A stretch of DNA of 64,000 nt from an uncultured Muribaculaceae bacterium (GCA_910577315.1 CAJTME010000002.1:124001-188000); one strand, 5' to 3'. Counted from the stretch's first letter, positions 16,097-25,129 are shown. The notes: generated by a model not told the origin, from the sequence alone. Numbers and translations: made by a program.

Positions 16097-17770
16097 TCAA
16101 TGTTTTAGGAGGTTGTCGGCAGCTGCCAGAGCCGTCGTGTCAGCAGAGTTGCCGCTCAGCATCAGTGCGAGTTCCGAACGGCGTTCTTCGGGTGTCAGTT
16201 GGGTGATGAAGGTGCGGGTGGATGTGTCGTCGTCGCGTTTGAACACCTTGAAATGGCGCATCCCCTTGGCGGCTACCTGGGGGAGATGGGTGATTGTGAG
16301 GACCTGCATGTGGCGGCTTATGTGTGCCATGAGTTCGCCCATGCGGTTGGCGACATCGCCCGACACACCGGTGTCTATTTCATCGAATATTATAGTCGGC
16401 AGGTGCTGATGTTCAGCTGTCACGGATTTCAGGGCGAGCATCACGCGTGAGATTTCGCCGCCCGAGGCGCGGTTGCCGATGGGCGCCGGAGCCTGGTTCT
16501 TGTTGAATGCGAATAGAAATTCTACCGTGTCGATGCCGTCGGGGTTCAACTTGCCTGAAATTACGCGCACGTCTACCGAGAGGTTTGCCATTCCCAGGGG
16601 GCGCGCCCGCGATGTAAGTTCGTCGATGAGCTGTGACGCGGCTGTCTTTCGACGTGCCGACAGGGCAGTGGCTTTTTCCATTGCGGCTCGCTTGAGGCCG
16701 CGGGCTGTCTTTTCGAGTTCTTTGAGGAGATGCTCGGCGTCGTTGAGGGCCGCGAGGCGCTCGCTGAGGCTGTCGCGTATCTCTATCAGGGCTTCAACGG
16801 AATCGACGCGGTGTTTGTTCTTGAGTGTGTAGATACGGCTCAGGCGCCTTTCAATCTCGTCAAGGTCACGCGGGTTGTCGCGCATGCCCATGGCCTGTTG
16901 CGACACGGCGTCGGCAATGTCGTCAACTTCGTCGACAACCGACTGCAATCTCTCGGCAAATCCTGCATAATCATCCGAAATGGCGGCGGCATCGTTGATT
17001 GCCGACAATGCCTGGCTGAGCAGGTCGGAGGCGTTGGCTTCGTCCCATTGGAGCGCGTTGGCGGCTGTCGTGAGGACTTCGCTGAGCTCGGAGGCGTTGG
17101 CAAGTGTGGTGCGTTGCTGTTCAAGTTCTTCTTCTTCACCTTCGGTAAGGTCAAGGCTGTCGAGCTCGTTCAGCTGATATTCCAGATAGTCGGCGTCGGC
17201 ACGGGTGCGTTCTATTTCATCGCGGGTTCTGGCGAAATTCTGCAACGCAACGCGGTAGTCGGCATAAATGGCCTTGTATTCGGTCAGCAACTCGGCATTT
17301 TTCGCCAGGGTATCGAGTACTTCAAGCTGAAACGAAGCCTCTCCAAGCAGCAGATTCTTGTGTTGGGAATGGATGTCGAGAAGCAGCGAGGCTACCGAGC
17401 CGAGTACGGCAAGCTGCACCTGCACCCCGTTCACGGCGGCGCGAGAGCGTCCCGAGGGAGTGATTTCGCGCCTGAGAACACATTTGTCCGTGCAGAGTTC
17501 GTTTTCCGAAGCGCCGGCATCCGAAATTATGGCGTTTACAGCCGCGGCGAGTTCGGGTGTCAGAGAAAACTCCGCCTCCACGGCCGACTTCTCGAGCTGC
17601 ACTCCGAATGTCTTGGCGTCGGACCGGCGTCCTTGCAGAAGAGAAAGCGCGCCCATGATGATTGACTTGCCCGAGCCTGTTTCACCTGTGATGATGTTGA
17701 ACGAGGGGTCGGGCGTAAGCTCAAGCTCACGAATCAGGGCGTAGTTGGATATGCGTAGGCTTGTAATCAT
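16097..17770 (-). CDS. recN: DNA repair protein RecN
   Basis: SMC-like ATPase acting in double-strand-break repair. Head motifs: Walker A GETGSGKSIIMGALSLLQ near residue 30 and Walker B TIIFDEIDTGVSGDVANRMG near the C-terminus, with the signature-like ASGGEISRVMLALK between. A coiled-coil middle (residues about 150-380, Glu/Leu/Ala rich) separates them. 557 aa is typical. Starts within the stop of the DUF4835 gene (4-base overlap). Confidence 0.96.
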   Translation of the reverse strand: MITSLRISNYALIRELELTPDPSFNIITGETGSGKSIIMGALSLLQGRRSDAKTFGVQLEKSAVEAEFSLTPELAAAVNAIISDAGASENELCTDKCVLRREITPSGRSRAAVNGVQVQLAVLGSVASLLLDIHSQHKNLLLGEASFQLEVLDTLAKNAELLTEYKAIYADYRVALQNFARTRDEIERTRADADYLEYQLNELDSLDLTEGEEEELEQQRTTLANASELSEVLTTAANALQWDEANASDLLSQALSAINDAAAISDDYAGFAERLQSVVDEVDDIADAVSQQAMGMRDNPRDLDEIERRLSRIYTLKNKHRVDSVEALIEIRDSLSERLAALNDAEHLLKELEKTARGLKRAAMEKATALSARRKTAASQLIDELTSRARPLGMANLSVDVRVISGKLNPDGIDTVEFLFAFNKNQAPAPIGNRASGGEISRVMLALKSVTAEHQHLPTIIFDEIDTGVSGDVANRMGELMAHISRHMQVLTITHLPQVAAKGMRHFKVFKRDDDTSTRTFITQLTPEERRSELALMLSGNSADTTALAAADNLLKH

Positions 17771-18684
17771 TTTTCCTGTCCGTTTTTGATTTTGACAAGC
17801 TGTTGCTCATCGGTGGGATATATGGGCTGGAGCAGGTTGTATACCTTGGTGCGCTCTTCGGCGGGAGCCTTTGAGTAGACGTTTACGAGTTCGTCGAGTT
17901 TGGCGTCCTTGAACATTGAGAGGGCCACCGACATAGGCTGAAGCGAGTAGACGGTGTTTATCGCGTCCAGGCTCTCGGTGACTGACGCGCGTCCTTTGTC
18001 AACCGACAGGGCCATCTGGTCGAGGCCGAGGCGGTGGTAATCGTAAATCATTTTGCGCAGAGCCTCTCCACCGCGTCCTTCGGTGAAGGCTGTCAGGACA
18101 GCCGATCGGTTCTTGGTGTCTTCAAAGGCTTTCCAGCCTGTCTCACCCGACGACTGGGCCATCTGCACGATTTGTTTAAGGCGTTCCCAATAAGGCTCTC
18201 CGCCGTTGGGGGCGAATGAGTCGAAATCGAATGCCAGGATGAGATAGGCGTAGAAATTCAATATGGCAGTCAGCTGGTTTTCCATCGAGTTTACGGTGAA
18301 ATTCAATGGCTCGCCTTCCTGATATGTAAAGTCTATCTTGCTGTCCTTGAAGTTTATGAGCGTTGTGGTGTAGGACGAATTATAGACCGGACGGCTTGAC
18401 TGGATTTGCAGGTCGCCTTTTATGACGCCGTCATCGCTCTGTTCCTTTATGGTGAAGAACAGACGGCAGTCGATTTTCTCGTTTGTCGAGAACTGGGCCG
18501 GGGTGAACACGGTGGTGTTCATGTAATCGCTGACAGCCTCGCGGAGTGTCTCGAACACAGATTTGTTTGTGCCGCTGACCTGATCGGTATTGAATTCCAC
18601 GGTGCAGTTCAGTTCCTGTCCCTTGACGATTGGCGCGGCAAGGAGCAGGAGGAGGGAAGATATGATGCGTCCGTAGGTTTTCAT
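17767..18684 (-). CDS. DUF4835-family secreted protein
   Basis: 305 aa, Bacteroidetes-specific family of unknown biochemical function, usually found beside coaBC and recN as here. Signal peptide ends near APIVKGQELNC. Family features include ELNCTVEFNTDQVSGTNKSVF at the mature N-terminus, LILAFDFDSFAPNGGEPYW in the middle and LYQPIYPT-like NLLQPIYPTDE near the end. I have a memory that some databases link this family to type IX secretion (PorD); that cannot be checked here, and no other type IX component is in the window. Overlaps recN by 4 bases. Confidence 0.83.
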   Translation of the reverse strand: MKTYGRIISSLLLLLAAPIVKGQELNCTVEFNTDQVSGTNKSVFETLREAVSDYMNTTVFTPAQFSTNEKIDCRLFFTIKEQSDDGVIKGDLQIQSSRPVYNSSYTTTLINFKDSKIDFTYQEGEPLNFTVNSMENQLTAILNFYAYLILAFDFDSFAPNGGEPYWERLKQIVQMAQSSGETGWKAFEDTKNRSAVLTAFTEGRGGEALRKMIYDYHRLGLDQMALSVDKGRASVTESLDAINTVYSLQPMSVALSMFKDAKLDELVNVYSKAPAEERTKVYNLLQPIYPTDEQQLVKIKNGQEK

Positions 18685-18748
18685 GATTATTATAACGTGG
18701 CAGGCTGCCGTTTATTTTGTCAGTGTCACAACAGAATAGGGCACGGTG

Positions 18749-19954
18749 CTATGGTTTCATCGTGGCAATCGCGTCAAGAATGTCGGCTGCCACTTCGGTC
18801 TTGGTTTTCAGCGGGAAGTCAGTGCGTTCGCGTCCGTCAGCATATATTAGGCTGACCTTATTGGTGGTGACTCCGAAGCCGGCGCCCTTGTCGCGGAGCG
18901 AGTTCAGCACAATCATGTCGAGATTCTTGCGGCGGAGCTTCTCGGCGGCGTTGTCGAGTTCGTGGTCGGTTTCGAGAGCGAATCCCACCAGTATCTGTCC
19001 GGGGTGCTTACTGGCTCCGAGAGTGGCGGCGATGTCGGGATTTTTAACAAGTTCCAGCGATTCTATTCCGTCTTTTTCCCGTTTGATTTTACGGTCGTAT
19101 TCGCGGGCCGGGCGATAATCGGCAACGGCTGCCGACAATATGGCTATGTCGGCAGCCTGGAAAGCTTCGGCGGCTGCCTCGAGCATCTGCACGGCGCTCT
19201 CGACTTTGACAAGCTTAACCCCGGGGTGTACCTGCAGGCTGTCACCCACAGGACCGCTGACGAGCACCACGTCGGCACCGCGCGCGGCAGCCTCGTTGGC
19301 GATGGCATAACCCATCTTTCCTGAGGAATAGTTTCCGATGAAGCGGACCGGGTCGATTTTCTCGTAGGTGGGGCCGGCGGTGATGAGGAGCTTCGTGCCT
19401 TTCATCCCGGCCGTTAGGTTGAAAAAGTCGTCAATCTCGCGGAATATGTTTTCAGGTTCTTCCATGCGGCCCTTACCGACGAGGTGCGAGGCAAGCTCTC
19501 CCTCGGCGGGCTCTATGATGCGGCAGCCGTCGGCGCGGAGTGTGGCGATGTTGCGTGTGGTGGTGGGATGCTGCATCATGTCGAAGTCCATCGCCGGAGC
19601 CACAAACACCTGGGCGCGGGTCGACAGATAAGACGTCACCAGCATGTTGTCTGCCACGCCGTTGGCCATCTTTGCGATGGTGGATGCCGTGGCCGGAGCC
19701 ACAACAAAGGCATCGGCCCAGAGGCCCAGGTCGACGTGCGAGTGCCATTCGCCGGTGTTGGCCGTGAAGAATTCGGTGATTACCGGCTTGCCGCTCAGGG
19801 TCGAAAGCGTGACGGGCGTGATGAACTCGCGGGCGTTGGGGGTCATTATTACCTGCACCTCGGCGCCTGCCTTTACGAACAGCCGCACCAGCGCGGCAGC
19901 CTTATAGGCTGCGATGCCGCCGGTGATTCCGAGCACTATGTGCTTGCCTTTCAT
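18749..19954 (-). CDS. coaBC: Bifunctional phosphopantothenoylcysteine decarboxylase/synthetase
   Basis: Two consecutive coenzyme A steps in one 401-aa protein. The CoaC half (residues 1-185) is a flavoprotein decarboxylase with GITGGIAAYKAA, the catalytic His in HVDLG, ATASTIAKMANGVADNM and PAMDFDMMQHP. The CoaB half (about 190-401) has ITAGPTYEKIDPVRFI-GNYSSGKMG and the nucleotide-binding SAAVADYRP, with KNPDI. Starts inside the stop of the upstream exonuclease gene (4-base overlap); 64 bases separate it from DUF4835. Confidence 0.95.
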   Translation of the reverse strand: MKGKHIVLGITGGIAAYKAAALVRLFVKAGAEVQVIMTPNAREFITPVTLSTLSGKPVITEFFTANTGEWHSHVDLGLWADAFVVAPATASTIAKMANGVADNMLVTSYLSTRAQVFVAPAMDFDMMQHPTTTRNIATLRADGCRIIEPAEGELASHLVGKGRMEEPENIFREIDDFFNLTAGMKGTKLLITAGPTYEKIDPVRFIGNYSSGKMGYAIANEAAARGADVVLVSGPVGDSLQVHPGVKLVKVESAVQMLEAAAEAFQAADIAILSAAVADYRPAREYDRKIKREKDGIESLELVKNPDIAATLGASKHPGQILVGFALETDHELDNAAEKLRRKNLDMIVLNSLRDKGAGFGVTTNKVSLIYADGRERTDFPLKTKTEVAADILDAIATMKP

Positions 19955-20724
19955 TTCTTGCGCAGGTTGAGGTAAATGCGGGTGAATGCCCGCTTGGTGT
20001 CGGATGGGAAGTCGCCCTGCTGAATCCAGCTGTAATACCCCTGGTCCTTAGCCAGAACGGCAGCGGCGGGCTGTCCCTTGTATTTGCCGAAATTGATGAT
20101 TTCGCGTCCGTTGTCGTCGTACACGAGACGTCCCATGAAGTCAACATTGTTGTTCTGCGAGGAGAACTTGGCCAGTTCCTCAACGTTTGCCGGAAGGTCT
20201 GAGTAACGTTCGAGCTGGGCGAGCAATACCTCAAATGTGGCCATGGTGTCGGCGGCGGCACCGTGGGCTCCCACCAGTTCCTTGTCGCAATAGAAGCGGT
20301 AGGCTGCGGTGAGGTTGCGCGGTTCCATCTTGTGAAAGATGGTCTGCACGTCGACAAAACGGGCTTTGTGGAAATCAAAGTCCACGCCGGCGCGCTGGAA
20401 CTCCTCGTCCAGAAGAGGCACGTCAAACCGGTTGGAGTTGAATCCCGCGATGTCGCATCCGCGCATGAAGTCGGCCAGCGAGCGGGCAACCTGGCGGAAA
20501 GTGGGCTCGTTGGCCACATCCTCGTCGGTGATGTGGTGCACGGCGGTCGCTTCCTCGGGGATGTGCATCTCGGGGTTGATGCGGCGGGTCTTGACCACAG
20601 GGCTGTCTTCCTGGCCCGGCGACACCTTTATTATGGATATTTCGACAATGCGGTCCTTGGTGATGTTTATGCCGGTTGTCTCAAGGTCGAAAAAAACGAT
20701 TGGTCTTTTGAGCTGAAGCTTCAT
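19951..20724 (-). CDS. DEDDh 3'-5' exonuclease (DNA polymerase III epsilon-like)
   Basis: 257 aa. Exo I FFDLETTGINITKDRIVEI (metal Asp/Glu), Exo II FNSNRFDVPLLDEEF and Exo III H-GAAADTMATFEVL (HxAxxD) are all present in the first about 180 residues. The remaining part contains KYKGQPAAAVLAKDQGYY, a region seen in Bacteroidetes homologues. It could be the replicative proofreader or a separate exonuclease; its position 3 bases after dnaN favours a replication role. Confidence 0.88.
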   Translation of the reverse strand: MKLQLKRPIVFFDLETTGINITKDRIVEISIIKVSPGQEDSPVVKTRRINPEMHIPEEATAVHHITDEDVANEPTFRQVARSLADFMRGCDIAGFNSNRFDVPLLDEEFQRAGVDFDFHKARFVDVQTIFHKMEPRNLTAAYRFYCDKELVGAHGAAADTMATFEVLLAQLERYSDLPANVEELAKFSSQNNNVDFMGRLVYDDNGREIINFGKYKGQPAAAVLAKDQGYYSWIQQGDFPSDTKRAFTRIYLNLRKK

Positions 20725-20727
20725 CTC

Positions 20728-21858
20728 TTAGAATTTTTCAACATTCATGGGCATAAGGAGCATGACCAGGTCGGTGCCGTCTTCGTTGGCCGAGGGCGAG
20801 AACACGCCGGCGCGCGAGGGATCGGCGAGGTCGATGTAAACCTCATCGGTCGGCATGACGTTCATGAACTCGACGAGGAAGGGGGCGCTGAAACCGATTA
20901 CCATCTCCGGGCCGTTGAACGAACAGGGGACGGTTTCGCGGGCGCAGCTGCACATGTTGTTGTCGTCGCTCTTTATGAGGAGTTTCTCGGGGGTGATTTT
21001 GAATTTCTCGAGACCGTAGCCCGGGTCGATGAACACGGCCACGCGGCGGATGGCGTTGAGGGCGGCAGAGCGTTCGAGTATCAAGCGGAAGGGCGACTGC
21101 TTGGGAATTACGCGGTTGTAGTCGGGGAAGCGGCCATTGAGGAACGAGCAGCGGAAACGCACGGTCTCGCTCTCGATGGTGGCGCTCTTGCGGGTCATTG
21201 TGAAGCGCAGTTCGGTATCCTTGCCGAAGACGGTGCGCATGACGGTGGCGGGCTTGACGGGCACGATGCACGAACCCTTCACGCCGGGTTTGACGCGGCT
21301 GTCGATAAAGCGCACGAGTTTGTGGGTGTCGGTGGCGACGAAAGTGATGTTGTCCTCGGTGATGTCAAAGAACACGCCTTTCATCATCGGGCGATAGTCG
21401 TCGTCGCCAACGGCAAAGATGGTGTATTCCAGTCCCTTTGCCAGCGAATCAGAGTTGATTGTGAACGAGATGGGCTCGCCTGCTTCTTCATCGGCGCGGA
21501 AAGTGGGATACTCGTCGCCGCTCATGGCTGCGAGATTGTATTTGCCGCCCGAGTAGACAATCTCAACCTCATAACTTGATTCATCGACGCTGAACGTGAT
21601 GCCCTGGTCGGGAAGTTCCTTGAGCAGGTCGACAAGGCGGCGGGCGGTGACGCAGAAACACATCTCGCCTTCGGCTTCCGTCACCTTGATTGACGATGTG
21701 AGCTCGTTGTCCATGTCGGCGCCGGTGACGGTGAGGGTGTCGCCGCGCAACTCGATACGGAAGTTGTCAAGGATGTTCAGGGAATTCTTGGCGTTGATGA
21801 CCTTGCTGACTGCCGATACGGCGTTGTAGAAGGCCTTGCAGGGCACGTTGAATCTCAT
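20728..21858 (-). CDS. dnaN: DNA polymerase III beta sliding clamp
   Basis: Ring-shaped processivity clamp, 376 aa with three repeated clamp domains. Recognisable stretches include MRFNVPCKAFYNAVSAVSKVI, LDNFRIELRGDTLTVTGADMD, GRFPDYNRVIP and the C-terminal LLMPMNVEKF (usually MPM/MPMR). It leads the six-gene operon dnaN - exonuclease - coaBC - DUF4835 - recN - rlmB and is not next to dnaA or an origin in this window. Confidence 0.96.
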   Translation of the reverse strand: MRFNVPCKAFYNAVSAVSKVINAKNSLNILDNFRIELRGDTLTVTGADMDNELTSSIKVTEAEGEMCFCVTARRLVDLLKELPDQGITFSVDESSYEVEIVYSGGKYNLAAMSGDEYPTFRADEEAGEPISFTINSDSLAKGLEYTIFAVGDDDYRPMMKGVFFDITEDNITFVATDTHKLVRFIDSRVKPGVKGSCIVPVKPATVMRTVFGKDTELRFTMTRKSATIESETVRFRCSFLNGRFPDYNRVIPKQSPFRLILERSAALNAIRRVAVFIDPGYGLEKFKITPEKLLIKSDDNNMCSCARETVPCSFNGPEMVIGFSAPFLVEFMNVMPTDEVYIDLADPSRAGVFSPSANEDGTDLVMLLMPMNVEKF

Positions 21859-21910
21859 AGATATGGGGTATTATGATTTTTGTAAGCGGATTGAATGCTT
21901 TATAAGCATA

Positions 21911-21941
21911 CAAAGGTATAAAAAATCCGCGGAATCCCCAA
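21911..21941 (-). promoter_or_regulatory. Promoter of the dnaN operon
   Basis: Minus strand TTG (21941-21939), 20 bases, then TACCTTTG (21918-21911). The -33 element touches the arm of a hairpin that probably terminates the upstream minus-strand gene, so promoter and terminator overlap physically. Confidence 0.62.
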
Positions 21942-21969
21942 AAATATTGTGAGTTTCGGGGATCCGCGG
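21927..21969. terminator. Hairpin terminator between the DUF4026-like gene and dnaN
   Basis: CCGCGGAATCCCC (21927-21939) pairs with GGGGATCCGCGG (21958-21969) with one bulged base. On the minus strand ATTTTTTA follows (21926-21919), giving an intrinsic terminator for the gene ending at 21992; the plus strand also has a T-run (CATTTTTTAG). Confidence 0.68.
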
Positions 21970-21991
21970 CATTTTTTAGCCTGTCGACGGG

Positions 21992-23293
21992 TTAAACCAA
22001 CAGGTATGTCGTATCGGGAGTCACGCAGCCCTCATCAAGGTATATGCGCCATTCGGTCACGTCATCAATTGTGTAATGGCCCCGGTCGCCCTCGTGCATT
22101 GCTTTGACGTCGTATGGTTCCTGAATTAGTTCGGCGCTGAAGCCGTTGTCATCCATTTCGAGCAATTTGAACCATATGTGCTCGCGTTCGTCGCCCGATT
22201 GGCAGCTGTCGGTAAGCAATCCAACCTTTATTAGAATGGTGCAGTCCTTGGTAGACATATACTTCACCAGCCCGAACCGTTCGCGTGCAAGGGCGCTCAT
22301 GCGGGAGGTTTCCTCGGAGGTGATGAAAAACAGCGGATTGTCGCCTATGCGGTCGTTTATTTTGTCGACTTTGTGCATGGTGCCGTTTTTGATGTCGTCT
22401 TCGCTGCTGTACAGGAACACGGGGGCGGTGCGGCCGTTGTGGCCGTCGGCGCGGTCGGCCATGCCGCCGAGCGCGAGGTTGGTGTAAGCGTTGATGGCCT
22501 TTGTCCACGGCAGGTAAGTGGCGACTATCGGCTCGTTGTCGCTCAGCATGCCTATGTGGATGCCGGCAGTCGGTTTTGGCGCACCGTCTTTGGCGGTGAG
22601 CATGGAGGAGGCGAGGGTTTGGATTATGTTGTAGTGCTCATTGCAATGATCGCGGTCAGATTGCAGGATTTCGAGTTCGTAGACTCCGCAGCGGTTGAGG
22701 CCGTGGGTGTGCAGCCACACCTCGCCGCCCTCGTCCGACACGGCCTGGACTGTGAACAGCGACGTGGCGCCAGGCACTACCGACGACTCTGCCGCCAGCG
22801 TGGCCCAGCGTCCGTTGACAAGGCGCTCGGCGCTCTCGTCCATGATGGCGAGCAGGTCGGGCACCATGGCGACTGCGAGCTTTATCTGGAGATGATAGCA
22901 GGTGGCAGCATCGCCCTTGAAGTCCATGAAAATTGTTAGGGATGAGGTGGCGTTGGCTATGTCGGCCATTTCTTCATCGGTGAAATAATATCCCTGCCGG
23001 CTGAGCATGTCGGGGAGCGTGAAGTCACTTTTGTAGAATCCTACCTTATATACTTCGCCGAGGTATTTTACCTTTATTGCGCCGGGACCGTCTTCGTCGG
23101 GCAGGTGCGAGTCGAGAAGCTCAATGCCGTCAATGGCCTCCACGCGGTCAAGCATATCTTCATCGAGAAGAACGTACCCGCTTCGGGGAATGGCATGTAT
23201 GTACGATGCCTTTTCCCAGTATTCGGGCTCGCGCTCCTGCGGTTCGGGCTTTGTGCGGTCTTTTTTATTGTTGTTTTTGTTGTTGAAGAACAT
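21992..23293 (-). CDS. DUF4026/DUF2314-like protein of unknown function
   Basis: 433 aa, cytoplasmic by appearance (no signal peptide or membrane span). The chosen start MFFNNKNNNKKD at 23293 lies just downstream of a good promoter; the longer frame begins inside that promoter. The N-terminal about 300 residues resemble DUF4026 proteins, and the last about 80 (HIWFKLLEMDDNGFSAELIQEPYDVKAMHEGDRGHY split by short gaps, then DVTEWRIYLDEG) resemble DUF2314, which often sits at the end of such proteins. Assignment is from memory of these families and is tentative. Single gene, divergent from a small membrane protein. Confidence 0.55.
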   Translation of the reverse strand: MFFNNKNNNKKDRTKPEPQEREPEYWEKASYIHAIPRSGYVLLDEDMLDRVEAIDGIELLDSHLPDEDGPGAIKVKYLGEVYKVGFYKSDFTLPDMLSRQGYYFTDEEMADIANATSSLTIFMDFKGDAATCYHLQIKLAVAMVPDLLAIMDESAERLVNGRWATLAAESSVVPGATSLFTVQAVSDEGGEVWLHTHGLNRCGVYELEILQSDRDHCNEHYNIIQTLASSMLTAKDGAPKPTAGIHIGMLSDNEPIVATYLPWTKAINAYTNLALGGMADRADGHNGRTAPVFLYSSEDDIKNGTMHKVDKINDRIGDNPLFFITSEETSRMSALARERFGLVKYMSTKDCTILIKVGLLTDSCQSGDEREHIWFKLLEMDDNGFSAELIQEPYDVKAMHEGDRGHYTIDDVTEWRIYLDEGCVTPDTTYLLV

Positions 23294-23311
23294 GGTGTTT
23301 TTGTTTTTTGC

Positions 23312-23344
23312 AAATATACGAAGCATTTTGCGAAAAACAGTCAA
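23312..23344 (-). promoter_or_regulatory. Promoter of the DUF4026-like gene
   Basis: Minus strand TTG (23344-23342), 22 bases, then TATATTTG (23319-23312), ending 18 bases before the start codon at 23293. Confidence 0.6.
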
Positions 23345-23349
23345 CTGCC

Positions 23350-23380
23350 TTGTAAAATATCATTCTTGATTTTAACTTTA
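23350..23380 (+). promoter_or_regulatory. Probable promoter of the small membrane protein gene
   Basis: TTG (23350-23352), 20 bases, then TAACTTTA (23373-23380), one base off the TAnnTTTG consensus. Back-to-back with the divergent promoter for the DUF4026-like gene. Confidence 0.42.
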
Positions 23381-23435
23381 ATTAACTGCGCGATGGCATT
23401 GATCAGGATGGCATTTGGCGATTTTTGTGCAAAAT

Positions 23436-23894
23436 ATGGCACGTTTCAAGCGGAAATATTATTTCACGGTCCTCGACTGGTTCTGGTGGGTGGGCGAGAC
23501 GTCGTGGCGCACCACCCACGGGCGCCTCGACGGCGATTGGATGCTTGTGTTGCTGTATATGTTTTATGTGGCGCTTCCTGGAGGAGTGGGGCTTCCGGCG
23601 ATGGCGGGACTGGGTGCACCGGCTTCGCTGGTTATCGCTGTTTTTGCGCTTGGCTCGGGGCTGCCCGTGTGGCTGCTGGTTATTCCGAAGGTCTATCACA
23701 ATGGGCGCCGCCGGGCTGTGTTGAAGCATTTCGAGGGAAGGCGCTTCGACATGTGGGTGCAGTTTGGCGCCGTACTTGTCGCTGTGCTGCCGATGGTGGT
23801 GATTTTGCTCTTGCTGCTTCAGCCAACAGAGCCTGCGCCTCCGGCACCCCGTCCTCACGACTTGGATGCGCTCAGAGACATGCTTAAACGATGA
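23436..23894 (+). CDS. Small membrane protein of unknown function
   Basis: 152 aa from the ATG at 23436 (MARFKRKYYF; a start 21 bases earlier is possible). Three to four hydrophobic segments (about residues 30-50, 55-80 and 105-128), a Trp-rich entry (DWFWWVGETSW) and a Pro-rich, charged C-terminal tail. No family recognised. Its stop codon lies inside the stem of the terminator that follows. Confidence 0.6.
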   Translation: MARFKRKYYFTVLDWFWWVGETSWRTTHGRLDGDWMLVLLYMFYVALPGGVGLPAMAGLGAPASLVIAVFALGSGLPVWLLVIPKVYHNGRRRAVLKHFEGRRFDMWVQFGAVLVAVLPMVVILLLLLQPTEPAPPAPRPHDLDALRDMLKR

Positions 23895-23922
23895 AAGCCG
23901 CTGAAAAGAGCGGCTTTCATCG
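23889..23922. terminator. Bidirectional hairpin between the small membrane protein and dnaJ
   Basis: CGATGAAAGCCGCT (23889-23902) and AGCGGCTTTCATCG (23909-23922) are perfect 14-bp arms with a 6-base loop. It ends the plus-strand gene (the stop codon is in the left arm) and lies 17 bases past the dnaJ stop on the minus strand. Confidence 0.8.
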
Positions 23923-23938
23923 TTATAATACATCATAT

Positions 23939-25129
23939 TTATTGCTCGAATATGTGCTTGAGCTTTGAGAAGATGCGTTTTTTCTGTTCTTCGTCGGGCG
24001 TCATGTTGGGCTTGCCCTGAAGGCTTTCGATAGCCTTGCGCTCGTTGTCGTCGAGCTTTTCGGGTATGTAGACCATGACGTTGATGAGTTCATCGCCGCG
24101 CTGCGAGGGGTAATCGGGATTTGGCAGCCCCTTGCCGCGCATGCGCAACACCTTGCCGGGTTGGGTGCCGGGGGCGATTTTCAGCCTTGCGCGTCCGCCG
24201 ATGATGGGAACTTCTACCGAGCCGCCGAGGATGGCTGTCGGCAGGTCGAGCATGAGGTTGTAGATGATGTCCTGGCCGTCGCGGATGAGTTCGGGATGCT
24301 TGATTTCCTCGATTACGACGAGCAGGTTTCCTCGCTGGCCGCCGTGGCGCGGTGCGTTGCCTTTGCCTTTAAGAGTGTAGGTCATGCCGTCGGCTGCGCC
24401 TGCGGGGATGGTGAAGGACACCTGTTCGTCTTTGCGCACGACGCCTTCGCCGTGGCAGTATTGACAGCTTTCGGTTATTATCTTGCCGGTTCCTTCACAG
24501 GTGGGGCAGGTGGCGGCCACCTGCTGTATGCCGAGGAAGCTCTGGTGCTGTTCTATGACGGTGCCGGTGCCGTGGCAAGTCTGGCAGGTTGCGAAGGCCG
24601 TGCCGTCTTTTGCGCCGGTTCCGTGGCAGTGCTCGTCGGCGACGAAGGTGGGAATCTTGATGTTTTTGGTGGTGCCGTTGGCTATTTCATCAAGAGTGAG
24701 TTTCACACGGATGCGCAGGTCGGTGCCGCGACGCTGTTTCTGCCGCGCGCGTGAGCTGCCAGCTGCGCCGCCAAATCCGCCCATGTTCGAGAAGCGTCCG
24801 CCGAATATGTCGCCGAACTGTTCGAAAATGTCCTCCATCGTGAAGCCGCCGCTGCTGAAGCCGCCATAACCGCCGCCGAAACCTCCGCCGGGGAATCCCT
24901 GCGGACCCATCGAGTGGCCGAACTGGTCATATTTCTGACGCTTTTCCTCGTTGGAAAGCACGTCGTATGCTTCGGCCGCCTCCTTGAATTTTTCCTCGGC
25001 TTCCTTGTCGCCGGGGTTCTTGTCGGGGTGGTATTTGATGGCCATCTTGCGGTAGGCCTTCTTTATTTCGTCGGGGGTGGCGGTTTTGCTCACGCCAAGC
25101 ACCTCGTAATAGTCGCGCTTGTTTTCCAT
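23939..25129 (-). CDS. dnaJ: Chaperone DnaJ, with an altered first zinc-finger motif
   Basis: Co-chaperone that stimulates DnaK. J domain (residues 1-70) with HPD at 34-36; Gly/Phe-rich linker (71-125); zinc-finger domain (about 150-230); C-terminal substrate-binding domains to 396. Of the four CxxCxGxG motifs three are intact (CQTCHGTG, CPTCEGTG, CQYCHGEG), but the first reads DEHCHGTG: its leading Cys is Asp165. Zinc site I (motifs 1 and 4) therefore has three Cys and an Asp. Follows grpE by 19 bases; the dnaK gene is not in the window. Confidence 0.96.
   Translation of the reverse strand: MENKRDYYEVLGVSKTATPDEIKKAYRKMAIKYHPDKNPGDKEAEEKFKEAAEAYDVLSNEEKRQKYDQFGHSMGPQGFPGGGFGGGYGGFSSGGFTMEDIFEQFGDIFGGRFSNMGGFGGAAGSSRARQKQRRGTDLRIRVKLTLDEIANGTTKNIKIPTFVADEHCHGTGAKDGTAFATCQTCHGTGTVIEQHQSFLGIQQVAATCPTCEGTGKIITESCQYCHGEGVVRKDEQVSFTIPAGAADGMTYTLKGKGNAPRHGGQRGNLLVVIEEIKHPELIRDGQDIIYNLMLDLPTAILGGSVEVPIIGGRARLKIAPGTQPGKVLRMRGKGLPNPDYPSQRGDELINVMVYIPEKLDDNERKAIESLQGKPNMTPDEEQKKRIFSKLKHIFEQ

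Noticed and set aside
20263..21579. 438-aa open frame on the plus strand
   Set aside because: Antisense to dnaN and the exonuclease gene; composition is Val/His/Gly/Glu-rich as expected for an antisense frame.
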